DNA of 7,048 nucleotides. Source: Nevskiales bacterium (GTDB lineage Bacteria > Pseudomonadota > Gammaproteobacteria > Nevskiales > Nevskiaceae). The stretch covers positions 1 through 7,048 of the forward strand of contig JAKEEJ010000121.1 of NCBI GenBank assembly GCA_022616655.1. Direction: 5' to 3'. The position numbers were made by a program, and so were the translations under genes. The notes under the pieces are model-generated. The model did no database searches, was not told where the DNA came from, and worked only from the letters and a program-made list of their open reading frames with translations. Below are positions 1-6,280 of the stretch, in pieces; within the stretch, counting starts at the first letter, position 1; every line of letters begins with the position of its first letter.

Positions 1-96
1 AGAATCACTAGGCGGCGGAGCTCGTTCCTAGCCCTGCACGAAACCGGCCGCCGTCGCAGTGACCGAATAATTGTTAACAGGCCCTAGAAGAGGGGC

Positions 97-2172
97 TCAG
101 TGCAGCCGGGCTTTCAGCCAGGTTTCGAATTCTTCCGACGGCAGCGGCCGCGCGAAGTAATACCCCTGCTGCAGGACGCAACCCAGCTCTTTCAGATACT
201 GCTGCTGCGCCGCGCTTTCCACGCCCTCCGCCACAACATCCAGACCCAGGCTGTTGGCCAGCGCAATGGTGGCGGAGACGATGGCACGGGAGGTGCGCGA
301 GCTCTCGACCTGGGCGACGAAGCTGCGGTCAATCTTGATCCGGTCAATCGGAAAGCGCTGCAGATAACTCAGGGCCGAATGGCCGGTGCCGAAATCGTCA
401 ATGCAGAGCCGGTGTCCGTGCTGGCGGATCTCCTGCAGAAAGCGCTGGCTCTGCTCGGGACGCTCCATCATGGCGCTCTCGGTGATCTCGAACTCCAGCA
501 GACCGGGCCGCAGGCTCTGCGCCAGTTCCAGCTCCTGCACCCGCGACAGCACTTTGTGATCCTGCAGCTGGCGCGCGGAAAGATTGACCGATACCGGCAT
601 CTCGGGACTCTTCTGGCACCAGTGCAGGGCTTGCTGGTAGGCGCGGATCAGGCACTGTTCGCCCAGATCGCCAATCAGGTCCGATTCTTCGGCCACGGGA
701 ATGAACTCGGCGGCGGCCACCGTACCGCGTCGCGGGTGACGCCAGCGCAGCAGGGCCTCGGCACCCACGGTGCCGCCGGTCTGGGTGTTGACGATGGGCT
801 GGTAGTACGGCTCGAACTCGTTGGCCGCGAGGCCGCGGCGGATATCCCCCACCAGCATGAGCTTGTGGTGGGCGGCGTCGGTCAGATCGGCGTTGGCGAA
901 CTGCACGTTGTTGCGGCCGCGCCGCTTGGCCAGGTACATCGCGGCGTCGGCGCTGGACAGAACCTGTTCGGCGCTTTGCCCGTTCGTGGGATAAACGGCA
1001 ATGCCGATGGACGCGGTCAGATACAGGGGCGCGGCGCCAATCCGGTACGGCTTGACCATGCCGCGCAGAATGGCTTCCGCCACCTGCTGCAACCGGAGCC
1101 GTTCCGACTCCTCACGCCGGAGCCCCTCGATCATCACGGTAAATTTGTCGCCGCTGTAACGGCACACCAGGGCCGGTTCCGGAACCAGCTGTTGCAGCCG
1201 GTGGGCCGCTTCGCGCAGAAAACGGTCGCCCGCGCCATGGCCGAGGCTGGCATTGACCGACTTGAGGTCGTCCAGGTCGAGAAACAGCACGGCCAGGCCG
1301 GTGCCGGTGCGTGCGCATTTGATGATTCCGCTGCTGAGCGCCTCGTCCAGCCGTGCGTGATTGGCCAGACCGGTGAGCGGGTCGCGGTAGGCGATGGTGC
1401 GCAGCTTTTCGGCCTCGTCCCGGAACTGGTTCAGGGCGTGCGAGATGTCGCCAAACTCGGGCGAGTGCGGCACGGGAATGACCACGTCGGCTTCACCGGC
1501 GGAAACCCGGCGCACGGTCGCCACCATGCGACGCAACGGACGGACCAGGGAACGGCTCACGGTAAGGATCAACAGAATCCCCAGCAGAAAGGCGGCCACG
1601 GTGCTGATCTGGGCCCAGTACACACTGTTCTCCGCCGCCCGCCGGGACGCCTCGCGCAGACCGGCATACGCCTGGACCTGCTGCCGCTCGACCTCCTCCA
1701 GACTCTGTTCCACCGCCTGCGCGTACTGTTGCATCTGGCGGGCGTGCTGTTCCGCTTCGACGTACCGACCGCCCAGCATGGCCGCCACGGCTTTCCGCTG
1801 GACGTCCGGCATTTCGTTCAGTCCGGCACGCAGCTCGGAGGCCGTTTCGGGCGCAAAAAGTTCGAGCGCTGACAGTTCAAGTTCAAATTGTGTCCGGGCC
1901 TCCACCAGGGACTGCCGGGCCTGGGTCTGCCAGGCGGTATTGCGCACCAGCAGGGCGGAGGCCAGGTTGTTGTTCAGCTGCCGGAGATTGGACAGCGCAG
2001 CTTGCACCCGATGGAGCGTGGCCACCTGCTCGGTCTGCTTGTTTTCATGAGCGGTCAGCACCGCCTCGCGCTGGATCACGTTCTGCAGCAGGACAACGGT
2101 GACGGCCAATGCCGTCACGATGGCCAGACTCAGCCCAAACAACCGCAAACTGACGCTGCGCAGCAGTCTCAT
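97..2172 (-). CDS. Membrane-bound HAMP-GGDEF-EAL protein, probable c-di-GMP phosphodiesterase
   Basis: This is an inner-membrane signalling protein of 691 aa (from the start at 2172) that probably hydrolyses cyclic di-GMP. A membrane helix at residues 12-30 is followed by a mostly helical periplasmic region (31-187), rich in Gln, Glu and Arg, then a second helix (188-206), HAMP (about 207-258), GGDEF (259-430) and EAL (440-690). The EAL domain keeps its expected residues: E472 in EALLRW, N530 in SVNLSARQ, E562 in FEITES, D592-D593 in DDFGTG, K613 in IKID, E649 in AEGVE and Q669 in QGYYFARP. The GGDEF signature reads SGDKF (340-344), with Lys in place of the catalytic Glu, and no RxxD inhibitory site precedes it. 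Cyclase activity is therefore unlikely, although GTP binding could remain as an allosteric input. The frame stays open to a GTG at 2259, which would add 29 residues. The ATG at 2172 is preferred because it sits just before the basic, hydrophobic first helix. Neither start has a good Shine-Dalgarno. The periplasmic ligand is unknown. Confidence 0.93.
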   Translation of the reverse strand: MRLLRSVSLRLFGLSLAIVTALAVTVVLLQNVIQREAVLTAHENKQTEQVATLHRVQAALSNLRQLNNNLASALLVRNTAWQTQARQSLVEARTQFELELSALELFAPETASELRAGLNEMPDVQRKAVAAMLGGRYVEAEQHARQMQQYAQAVEQSLEEVERQQVQAYAGLREASRRAAENSVYWAQISTVAAFLLGILLILTVSRSLVRPLRRMVATVRRVSAGEADVVIPVPHSPEFGDISHALNQFRDEAEKLRTIAYRDPLTGLANHARLDEALSSGIIKCARTGTGLAVLFLDLDDLKSVNASLGHGAGDRFLREAAHRLQQLVPEPALVCRYSGDKFTVMIEGLRREESERLRLQQVAEAILRGMVKPYRIGAAPLYLTASIGIAVYPTNGQSAEQVLSSADAAMYLAKRRGRNNVQFANADLTDAAHHKLMLVGDIRRGLAANEFEPYYQPIVNTQTGGTVGAEALLRWRHPRRGTVAAAEFIPVAEESDLIGDLGEQCLIRAYQQALHWCQKSPEMPVSVNLSARQLQDHKVLSRVQELELAQSLRPGLLEFEITESAMMERPEQSQRFLQEIRQHGHRLCIDDFGTGHSALSYLQRFPIDRIKIDRSFVAQVESSRTSRAIVSATIALANSLGLDVVAEGVESAAQQQYLKELGCVLQQGYYFARPLPSEEFETWLKARLH

Positions 2173-2587
2173 GGAAGACGGGACGGAAAACAGAAACGGA
2201 GGAACAACCACCGAACCGGAAGGTGCATCGCCAGGCTGCAGTCCCAACCTGCGACGCACGGCGGGAGGTTAGACAAACGGCCTCCCCCGCAAACAGCGGC
2301 AGCGGATCCATTCCGGTGGAAAAATTGATTTCGGGGTCGGGCGCAAATGTCGTAAAGTCAGAGTCAGTGCCGCGTGATCGTTGTTGATTTCGCGCCTCGC
2401 CAGAGCTCAGAGAATGTTTTGGGTTTGAAACAGGGGCGATCATCATACCGATTTTTTCTTGAATCTCGCCACCGGCGGTTACGGGACTCGTGCGCCGTTA
2501 CGGCATTCCCGTAATCCATACAAGTCCTGGAGGCGCCGAGAAGGTCTTTCGTCCCGTAATATGATTGGGCATTTCAGAAACCCTTCC
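2173..2587. other. Divergent intergenic region
   Basis: About 415 bp separate the preferred starts of the c-di-GMP gene (minus) and the M48 protease gene (plus). The region should hold promoters for both directions. No pair of good -35 and -10 boxes is evident. The best fragments are TTGAAA at 2425-2430 (plus) with only a poor -10 after it, TATGAT on the minus strand at 2447-2442 without a matching -35, and TAATAT at 2557-2562 (plus) close to the protease start. Both genes can be extended into this region in frame (GTG at 2259, minus; ATG at 2561 and TTG at 2459, plus), but the extensions look unlike protein and lack ribosome binding sites. A minus-strand open frame at 2446-2045 overlaps the start of the signalling gene out of frame and has no recognisable features. 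I see no RNA gene here. Confidence 0.6.
2479..2559. promoter_or_regulatory. Cluster of four TTACGG/CCGTAA half-sites, candidate operator or leader hairpin
   Basis: Four copies of a 6-bp half-site lie within 81 bp upstream of the M48 gene: TTACGG at 2479-2484 and 2498-2503, and its complement CCGTAA at 2509-2514 and 2554-2559. Three of the four extend to the 8-mer TTACGGGA or TCCCGTAA (2479-2486, 2507-2514, 2552-2559). The first and third form a perfect 8-bp inverted repeat around a 20-nt loop. That loop contains GCCG-TTA-CGGC (2494-2504), itself able to form a 4-bp hairpin. The last copy overlaps a TAATAT sequence (2557-2562) that could be a -10 element, a natural place for a repressor. The bases are directly visible; the operator function is inferred. 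The same sequence could instead fold as an mRNA leader hairpin if transcription starts further upstream. Confidence 0.35.
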
Positions 2588-3364
2588 ATGAGGACGCCTG
2601 TGCCACGCTTGTTCCCAGGCCTGTTCATCGCACTGTTCGCCGCGGCCTGCGCCACGTCGCCACTGGGTCGCCACCAGCTCAAGCTGGTGTCCGATGCGCA
2701 GATGAACCAGATGGGCGTCGCCGCCTATCGCGACGTGCAGAAAAAAACTCCCACCGTCCAGGACCCCGGCATCGTGACGTACGTGAACTGCGTGGCCACC
2801 GCCGTGTTACGGGAAACCGGCGGTTCTGTTGCGTGGGAGATCACCACGTTTGACGACAAGCAGGTCAATGCGTTTGCGCTGCCCGGCGGCAAGATCGGCG
2901 TTTATGCCGGCCTGCTCAAAGTGGCGCAGACCCAGGACCAGCTGGCCGCCGTGATCGGGCACGAAGTGGCACACGTGCTGGCCGGACATTCCGCCGAACG
3001 GGTATCGCAACAGATGCTCTCGCAGCTGGGCCTGCAGGTGGCCAGCGCCACCACCGGCGTGGATCCGCAGCTGCTGGGCATCGCCACCGACGTGTTCTTC
3101 CTGCTGCCGCACTCGCGCACCCAGGAAAGCGAGGCCGACCGCCTGGGCCTGGACACCATGGCCCGGGCCGGCTTTGACCCGCGTCAGGCGGTGACGCTGT
3201 GGCAGAACATGCGTCAGGCCGGCGGCGGGAAACCTCCCCAGATTCTGTCCACGCACCCGTCCGACGATACGCGCATCCGTCAGCTCCAAGAGCGGATGAG
3301 CCTTGCTCTGCCGCTGTACGAGCAGGCGCGGCAACAGGGCAAACGACCGGAGTGCACACGATGA
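2588..3364 (+). CDS. M48 family zinc metalloprotease, lipoprotein (LoiP/YggG-like)
   Basis: The product is a 258-aa predicted periplasmic lipoprotein of peptidase family M48, which cleaves misfolded or damaged envelope proteins. Residues 1-20 form a short signal peptide (basic start, hydrophobic core) ending at Cys21 in the sequence AAAC, a slightly weak lipobox. The mature start, with SPLGRHQL and SDAQM (about 24-39), resembles the E. coli LoiP (YggG) type. Zinc ligands are H125 and H129 in HEVAH and E180 in ESEAD (E-x-x-x-D), and a conserved STHPSDDTRI follows at 221-230. No TPR or other C-terminal domain is present, so this is the compact form rather than a BepA-like protein. The ATG at 2588 is chosen because it gives a signal peptide of normal length. 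An ATG at 2561 would give a longer n-region, and neither start has a strong ribosome binding site. It is the first gene of the plus-strand set, and its stop overlaps the antiporter start. Confidence 0.92.
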   Translation: MRTPVPRLFPGLFIALFAAACATSPLGRHQLKLVSDAQMNQMGVAAYRDVQKKTPTVQDPGIVTYVNCVATAVLRETGGSVAWEITTFDDKQVNAFALPGGKIGVYAGLLKVAQTQDQLAAVIGHEVAHVLAGHSAERVSQQMLSQLGLQVASATTGVDPQLLGIATDVFFLLPHSRTQESEADRLGLDTMARAGFDPRQAVTLWQNMRQAGGGKPPQILSTHPSDDTRIRQLQERMSLALPLYEQARQQGKRPECTR

Positions 3365-4614
3365 ACGCCGCGCCCGTTGAGATCGCCGGCACGGTTCTGT
3401 TCGCGCTGGCCGTTGTTCACACGTTTTCCACCAAATTCTTTGAAGCGCTCGCGCACCGGCGTCCGGCGCACGCGGGACTCTGGCATCTGCTCGGCGAGAT
3501 CGAAGTGGCCTTCGGCTTCTGGGCGATGGTGCTGGTGGTCGTGATGATGTTGATGAGCGGCCGGGAGGCGGCCACCGATTATCTGGACGCACAGAGCTTC
3601 ACCGAGCCGATGTTCGTTTTCGCCATCATGGTCGTCGCCGCCAGCCGGCCCATTCTGCAGCCGTCACTGTCTGGCGTGGTAAGACTCGGCCGCCGGCTGC
3701 CCCTGCCGGCACCGCTGGCGTTTTATTTTCTGACCTTGTCGCTGGTGCCGCTGCTGGGATCCTTTATCACCGAACCGGCGGCGATGACGCTGGCGGCCCT
3801 GATTCTGCGCGACCGTTACTACTCCAACCCGCTGTCCACGCGACTGCAGTACGCGACCCTGGGCGTACTCTTTGTCAACGTTTCCATCGGCGGCACCCTG
3901 ACGCCGTTCGCCGCGCCGCCGGTATTGATGGTGGCCGGCGCCTGGGGCTGGGATCTGGGTTTCATGTTGTCCACCTTTGGATGGAAGGCGGCCCTTGCCG
4001 TAATCTTCAACGCGTTGGCCGTCATGGTGCTGTTCCGGAAAGAGCTGCTCTCGATCCAGAACGAGACGGCGTCCGTCGCCTCCGTTCCCTGGCCCGTGAC
4101 ACTGGTCCACGTGATGTTTCTGTTCGCCGTGGTGGTGTTCAACCATCATCCGGCCGTGTTCATGGGGCTGCTGCTGTTTTTTATCGGATTCGCCGGGGCC
4201 TATCAGCGCCACCAGGACCGTCTCATGCTGCGCGAGGGACTGCTGGTGGCGTTTTTTCTCGCGGGCCTTGTGGTACTCGGTGGACAGCAGCGCTGGTGGC
4301 TACAGCCGCTGCTGGCCGGAATGGACAGCGCCACCGTATTCCTTGGCACCACGTTCCTGACGGCTATCGTGGACAACGCCGCGCTGACCTACCTGGGCTC
4401 TCTGGTGGAGGGCATCGGTCCTGAATTCCAGTACGCGATGGTGGCCGGTGCCGTGAGCGGCGGCGGGCTCACGGTCATTGCCAACGCCCCGAACCCGGCC
4501 GGTTTTTCAATCCTGAAAGGTCGGTTCAAAGACGAAGCCATTCACCCGTTCGGGCTGCTCGTAGCCGCACTGGGCCCCACCCTGGTGGCGCTGGCGGTAT
4601 TCTGGTTTTTGTAA
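3361..4614 (+). CDS. Putative Na+/H+ antiporter, ion-transporter superfamily (PF07399-like)
   Basis: This 417-aa polytopic inner-membrane protein has roughly ten to twelve hydrophobic segments and very short loops. It looks like the putative Na+/H+ antiporter family of the ion-transporter superfamily (relatives of NhaD and ArsB). Two related halves are visible. The first has SFITEPAAM (134-142) followed by GGTLTPFAAPP (177-187). The second has TAIVDNAAL (334-342) followed by GGGLTVIANAPNPAG (367-381). Acidic residues E138 and D338 sit inside membrane segments and are candidates for cation or proton binding. Such paired Gly/Pro-rich breaks fit helical hairpins of an elevator-type carrier, which is an inference from family structures. 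The ATG at 3361 lies inside ATGA, overlapping the stop of the protease gene, so translation is probably coupled. The frame is open further upstream to 3199, but that part lies inside the protease gene. Ion specificity cannot be read from sequence, and Na+/H+ exchange is a family-level label. Confidence 0.82.
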   Translation: MNAAPVEIAGTVLFALAVVHTFSTKFFEALAHRRPAHAGLWHLLGEIEVAFGFWAMVLVVVMMLMSGREAATDYLDAQSFTEPMFVFAIMVVAASRPILQPSLSGVVRLGRRLPLPAPLAFYFLTLSLVPLLGSFITEPAAMTLAALILRDRYYSNPLSTRLQYATLGVLFVNVSIGGTLTPFAAPPVLMVAGAWGWDLGFMLSTFGWKAALAVIFNALAVMVLFRKELLSIQNETASVASVPWPVTLVHVMFLFAVVVFNHHPAVFMGLLLFFIGFAGAYQRHQDRLMLREGLLVAFFLAGLVVLGGQQRWWLQPLLAGMDSATVFLGTTFLTAIVDNAALTYLGSLVEGIGPEFQYAMVAGAVSGGGLTVIANAPNPAGFSILKGRFKDEAIHPFGLLVAALGPTLVALAVFWFL

Positions 4615-4623
4615 ATTTTCGCA

Positions 4624-4633
4624 CGGGGCCCCG
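4624..4633. repeat. Perfect 10-bp GC palindrome before the MscS-type gene
   Basis: The sequence CGGGGCCCCG is a perfect palindrome lying in the 25-nt gap between the antiporter stop (4614) and the channel start (4640), where the ribosome binding site should be. No better Shine-Dalgarno is present, so the GGGG half may serve weakly. There is no loop, so it is not a terminator. In GC-rich DNA such a palindrome can arise by chance. Confidence 0.4.
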
Positions 4634-4639
4634 ATTTCT

Positions 4640-5566
4640 ATGCCGCCCGAACTGACCGCTTCACTGTTGCTGGCAGAACTCGTACGGCTCGCCGTGCGCG
4701 TGCTGATCATTCTGGTTCTGTGGTGGGTATTGCAGCGGGTGACCCGTCTGGCCCTGGCCCGCGTGCAGGCCTGGCTGCTCCGTCGGGTTGATTATGCCCG
4801 TGAGACCTCCTTCGAGGCCCAGAAGCGGGTGGAAACGCTGGTACGGCTGCTGCGCCAGAGCGCCAACGTCTTTCTGTTCGTGACGCTGACGCTGGCCCTG
4901 TTGATGCAGCTGGGCATCCAGGTCGGGCCGATCCTGGCCAGCGCGGGCATCGTGGGCGTGGCCATCGGCTTCGGCGCACAAAGCCTGGTGCGCGACATCC
5001 TCACTGGATTTTTCTTTGTTCTCGAAAACCAGGTGCGCGTGGGGGATGTGGTGCAGATCAACGGCACCGGCGGCCTGGTGGAAGCCATGACCCTGCGCAC
5101 GCTCGTGTTGCGCGATCTCTCGGGTGTCGTGCATGTATTCCCCAACGGCAACGTCAATACGCTGGCCAACATGACCCGCGACTGGTCGGGGTACGTCTTC
5201 GACATCGGCATCGCCTACAAGGAGGATCCCGACCGGGCCATCGCGCTTCTGAAGCAGGTGGCCGCCGAGCTGCGGCGCGACCCGCAGTTCGGCCCCAAAA
5301 TCATCGAGGACGCCGAAGTGTTCGGGGTGGAAAAACTGGACGAATCCGCGGTGATCATCCGCGGCCGTCTCAAAACCCGCCCCATCCTGCAGTGGGAAGT
5401 GGGGCGTGAGTTTCTGCGACGCGTCAAGAAAGCTTTCGACCGTGAGAACATCGAGATTCCCTTCTCGCACCGCACGCTGCATCTGGAACCGCCGTTGACA
5501 GCGGCGCTACTCACACGCCTGTCCGCCACCGACCGTGCGGCTGGACCGCTCGAGCAGAAACGCTAG
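4640..5566 (+). CDS. Small-conductance mechanosensitive channel, MscS family
   Basis: This 308-aa inner-membrane channel belongs to the MscS family, which opens under membrane tension and releases ions and small solutes on hypo-osmotic shock. One hydrophobic helix spans about 8-33 and a second about 75-93. The Gly/Ala-rich pore helix follows with ASAGIVGVAIGFGAQSLV (100-117) and DILTGFFFVLENQ (119-131). The beta domain begins at VRVGDVVQINGTGGLVE (132-148), and the typical FPNG turn is at 167-170. The cytoplasmic alpha/beta domain runs to about residue 282. Residues 283-308 form a variable tail. Length and the AIGFGAQSLVRD motif resemble compact three-helix members such as Bacillus YkuT more than the large multi-domain MscK or MscM types. 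The gene lies 25 nt after the antiporter and is probably cotranscribed with it. Its last 60 bases overlap otsB on the opposite strand. Confidence 0.93.
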   Translation: MPPELTASLLLAELVRLAVRVLIILVLWWVLQRVTRLALARVQAWLLRRVDYARETSFEAQKRVETLVRLLRQSANVFLFVTLTLALLMQLGIQVGPILASAGIVGVAIGFGAQSLVRDILTGFFFVLENQVRVGDVVQINGTGGLVEAMTLRTLVLRDLSGVVHVFPNGNVNTLANMTRDWSGYVFDIGIAYKEDPDRAIALLKQVAAELRRDPQFGPKIIEDAEVFGVEKLDESAVIIRGRLKTRPILQWEVGREFLRRVKKAFDRENIEIPFSHRTLHLEPPLTAALLTRLSATDRAAGPLEQKR

Positions 5567-6280
5567 GACCGGATCCATTTCCTCCTGGCTTCGGAGACAG
5601 TAGTCCGCGGAAGACTCCGGATCGTGCTCCACGCGGACGGTCAACAGCGTGGCCGGGCGTTTCAGAATGAAAACATCTTCATCCGTTTCGTCGTCGCCGA
5701 TGTAAAGGGCACGCGCGCATGCCCGTCGCGCGCACGCGGCCAGCACGGCATGTCCCTTGTTCGGAGCTTCCGCGGGGATCAGGTTCAGCACGCTCTTGCC
5801 CCCGACCCGCCGGACACCGTTCAGCGTCTGCGCCACGGCCCTGATGACCGTCCGGGCTGCCGCCGGGTCTGGACAATGGCGGTAATGAAGGGCCAGCGAG
5901 TAGCGCTTGTCCTCGATGACCAGACCCGGGATTGTCGGAAGTTCCCGGGCGAGTGCCGTGTGCCAGCTTTTTACGCGCCGGACGTATTCGAGCCGGTTGG
6001 CGCCCGCCGTCTCAAGGCCGTGATTCCCGATCACTTCCAGCGCGCTCAGCCCCGACAGCCGTCGCAACAGATCCAGACGGGACCGGCCCGTGATGACGAT
6101 CGTCGGATACCGCTCGGAGACCCGGGCCAACAAGGTGTGCGTGCGCGGACGCAGGCGCGCCCGCTGCGGGTCGGCGACGATGGGAGCCAGCGTGCCGTCG
6201 TAATCAAAGGCCAGCAGCGTGTCAGGCCGCGCGAACCGTGCCAGCGCCGCACGGCCGGCGCTTCCAAGAAGCGGAATCAC
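5507..6280 (-). CDS. otsB: Trehalose-6-phosphate phosphatase
   Basis: OtsB removes phosphate from trehalose 6-phosphate to give trehalose, the second step of the OtsA-OtsB route in the cytoplasm. The 257-aa product has the HAD-superfamily signatures in order: DYDGTLAPI (26-34) with nucleophile D26 and acid/base D28, ITGRS (63-67) as motif II, NHGLE (86-90) as the usual trehalose-phosphatase landmark, K175 in NKGHAVL as motif III, and GDDETDEDVF (195-204) as the metal-binding motif IV. Length fits the family (about 250-270 aa). The start is GTG at 6280, inside GTGA at the otsA stop, giving a 4-nt overlap and probable translational coupling. No clear Shine-Dalgarno precedes it. The 3' end runs 60 nt into the end of the convergent MscS-type gene. 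Confidence 0.95.
   Translation of the reverse strand: MIPLLGSAGRAALARFARPDTLLAFDYDGTLAPIVADPQRARLRPRTHTLLARVSERYPTIVITGRSRLDLLRRLSGLSALEVIGNHGLETAGANRLEYVRRVKSWHTALARELPTIPGLVIEDKRYSLALHYRHCPDPAAARTVIRAVAQTLNGVRRVGGKSVLNLIPAEAPNKGHAVLAACARRACARALYIGDDETDEDVFILKRPATLLTVRVEHDPESSADYCLRSQEEMDPVLAFLLERSSRTVGGGQACE

Noticed and set aside
34..59. Imperfect hairpin (CTGCACG with CGTCGCAG, one bulged base) downstream of the c-di-GMP gene
   Set aside because: The stem is short, bulged and lacks a T tract on either strand, so it is not a convincing terminator. The first 96 bases otherwise show nothing beyond an open frame to a TAG at 85-87 that is too short to interpret.
100..1872. A 590-codon open frame on the plus strand opposite the c-di-GMP gene
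   Set aside because: It is the mirror of a strongly supported GGDEF-EAL gene in GC-rich DNA. Its translation is low-complexity (Gly, Gln, His, Arg rich), without domains or membrane segments.
2045..2446. A 133-codon minus-strand frame in the divergent region starting with two ATG codons
   Set aside because: It has no recognisable domain or good ribosome binding site, and its last third overlaps the signalling gene out of frame. A small gene cannot be strictly excluded, but nothing supports it.
2425..2453. Possible sigma-70 promoter beginning with TTGAAA
   Set aside because: At the standard spacing the -10 position reads CCGATT, which is a poor match, so it was not listed as a promoter.
2807..2814. 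A further TTACGGGA copy inside the M48 coding region
   Set aside because: It is a single isolated copy within coding sequence about 250 bp from the cluster and encodes ordinary residues. It was treated as chance.
2807..3592. A 261-codon open frame on the minus strand opposite the M48 gene and antiporter start
   Set aside because: The translation is Arg/Pro/His-rich, spans the boundary of two real genes and shows no recognisable motif.
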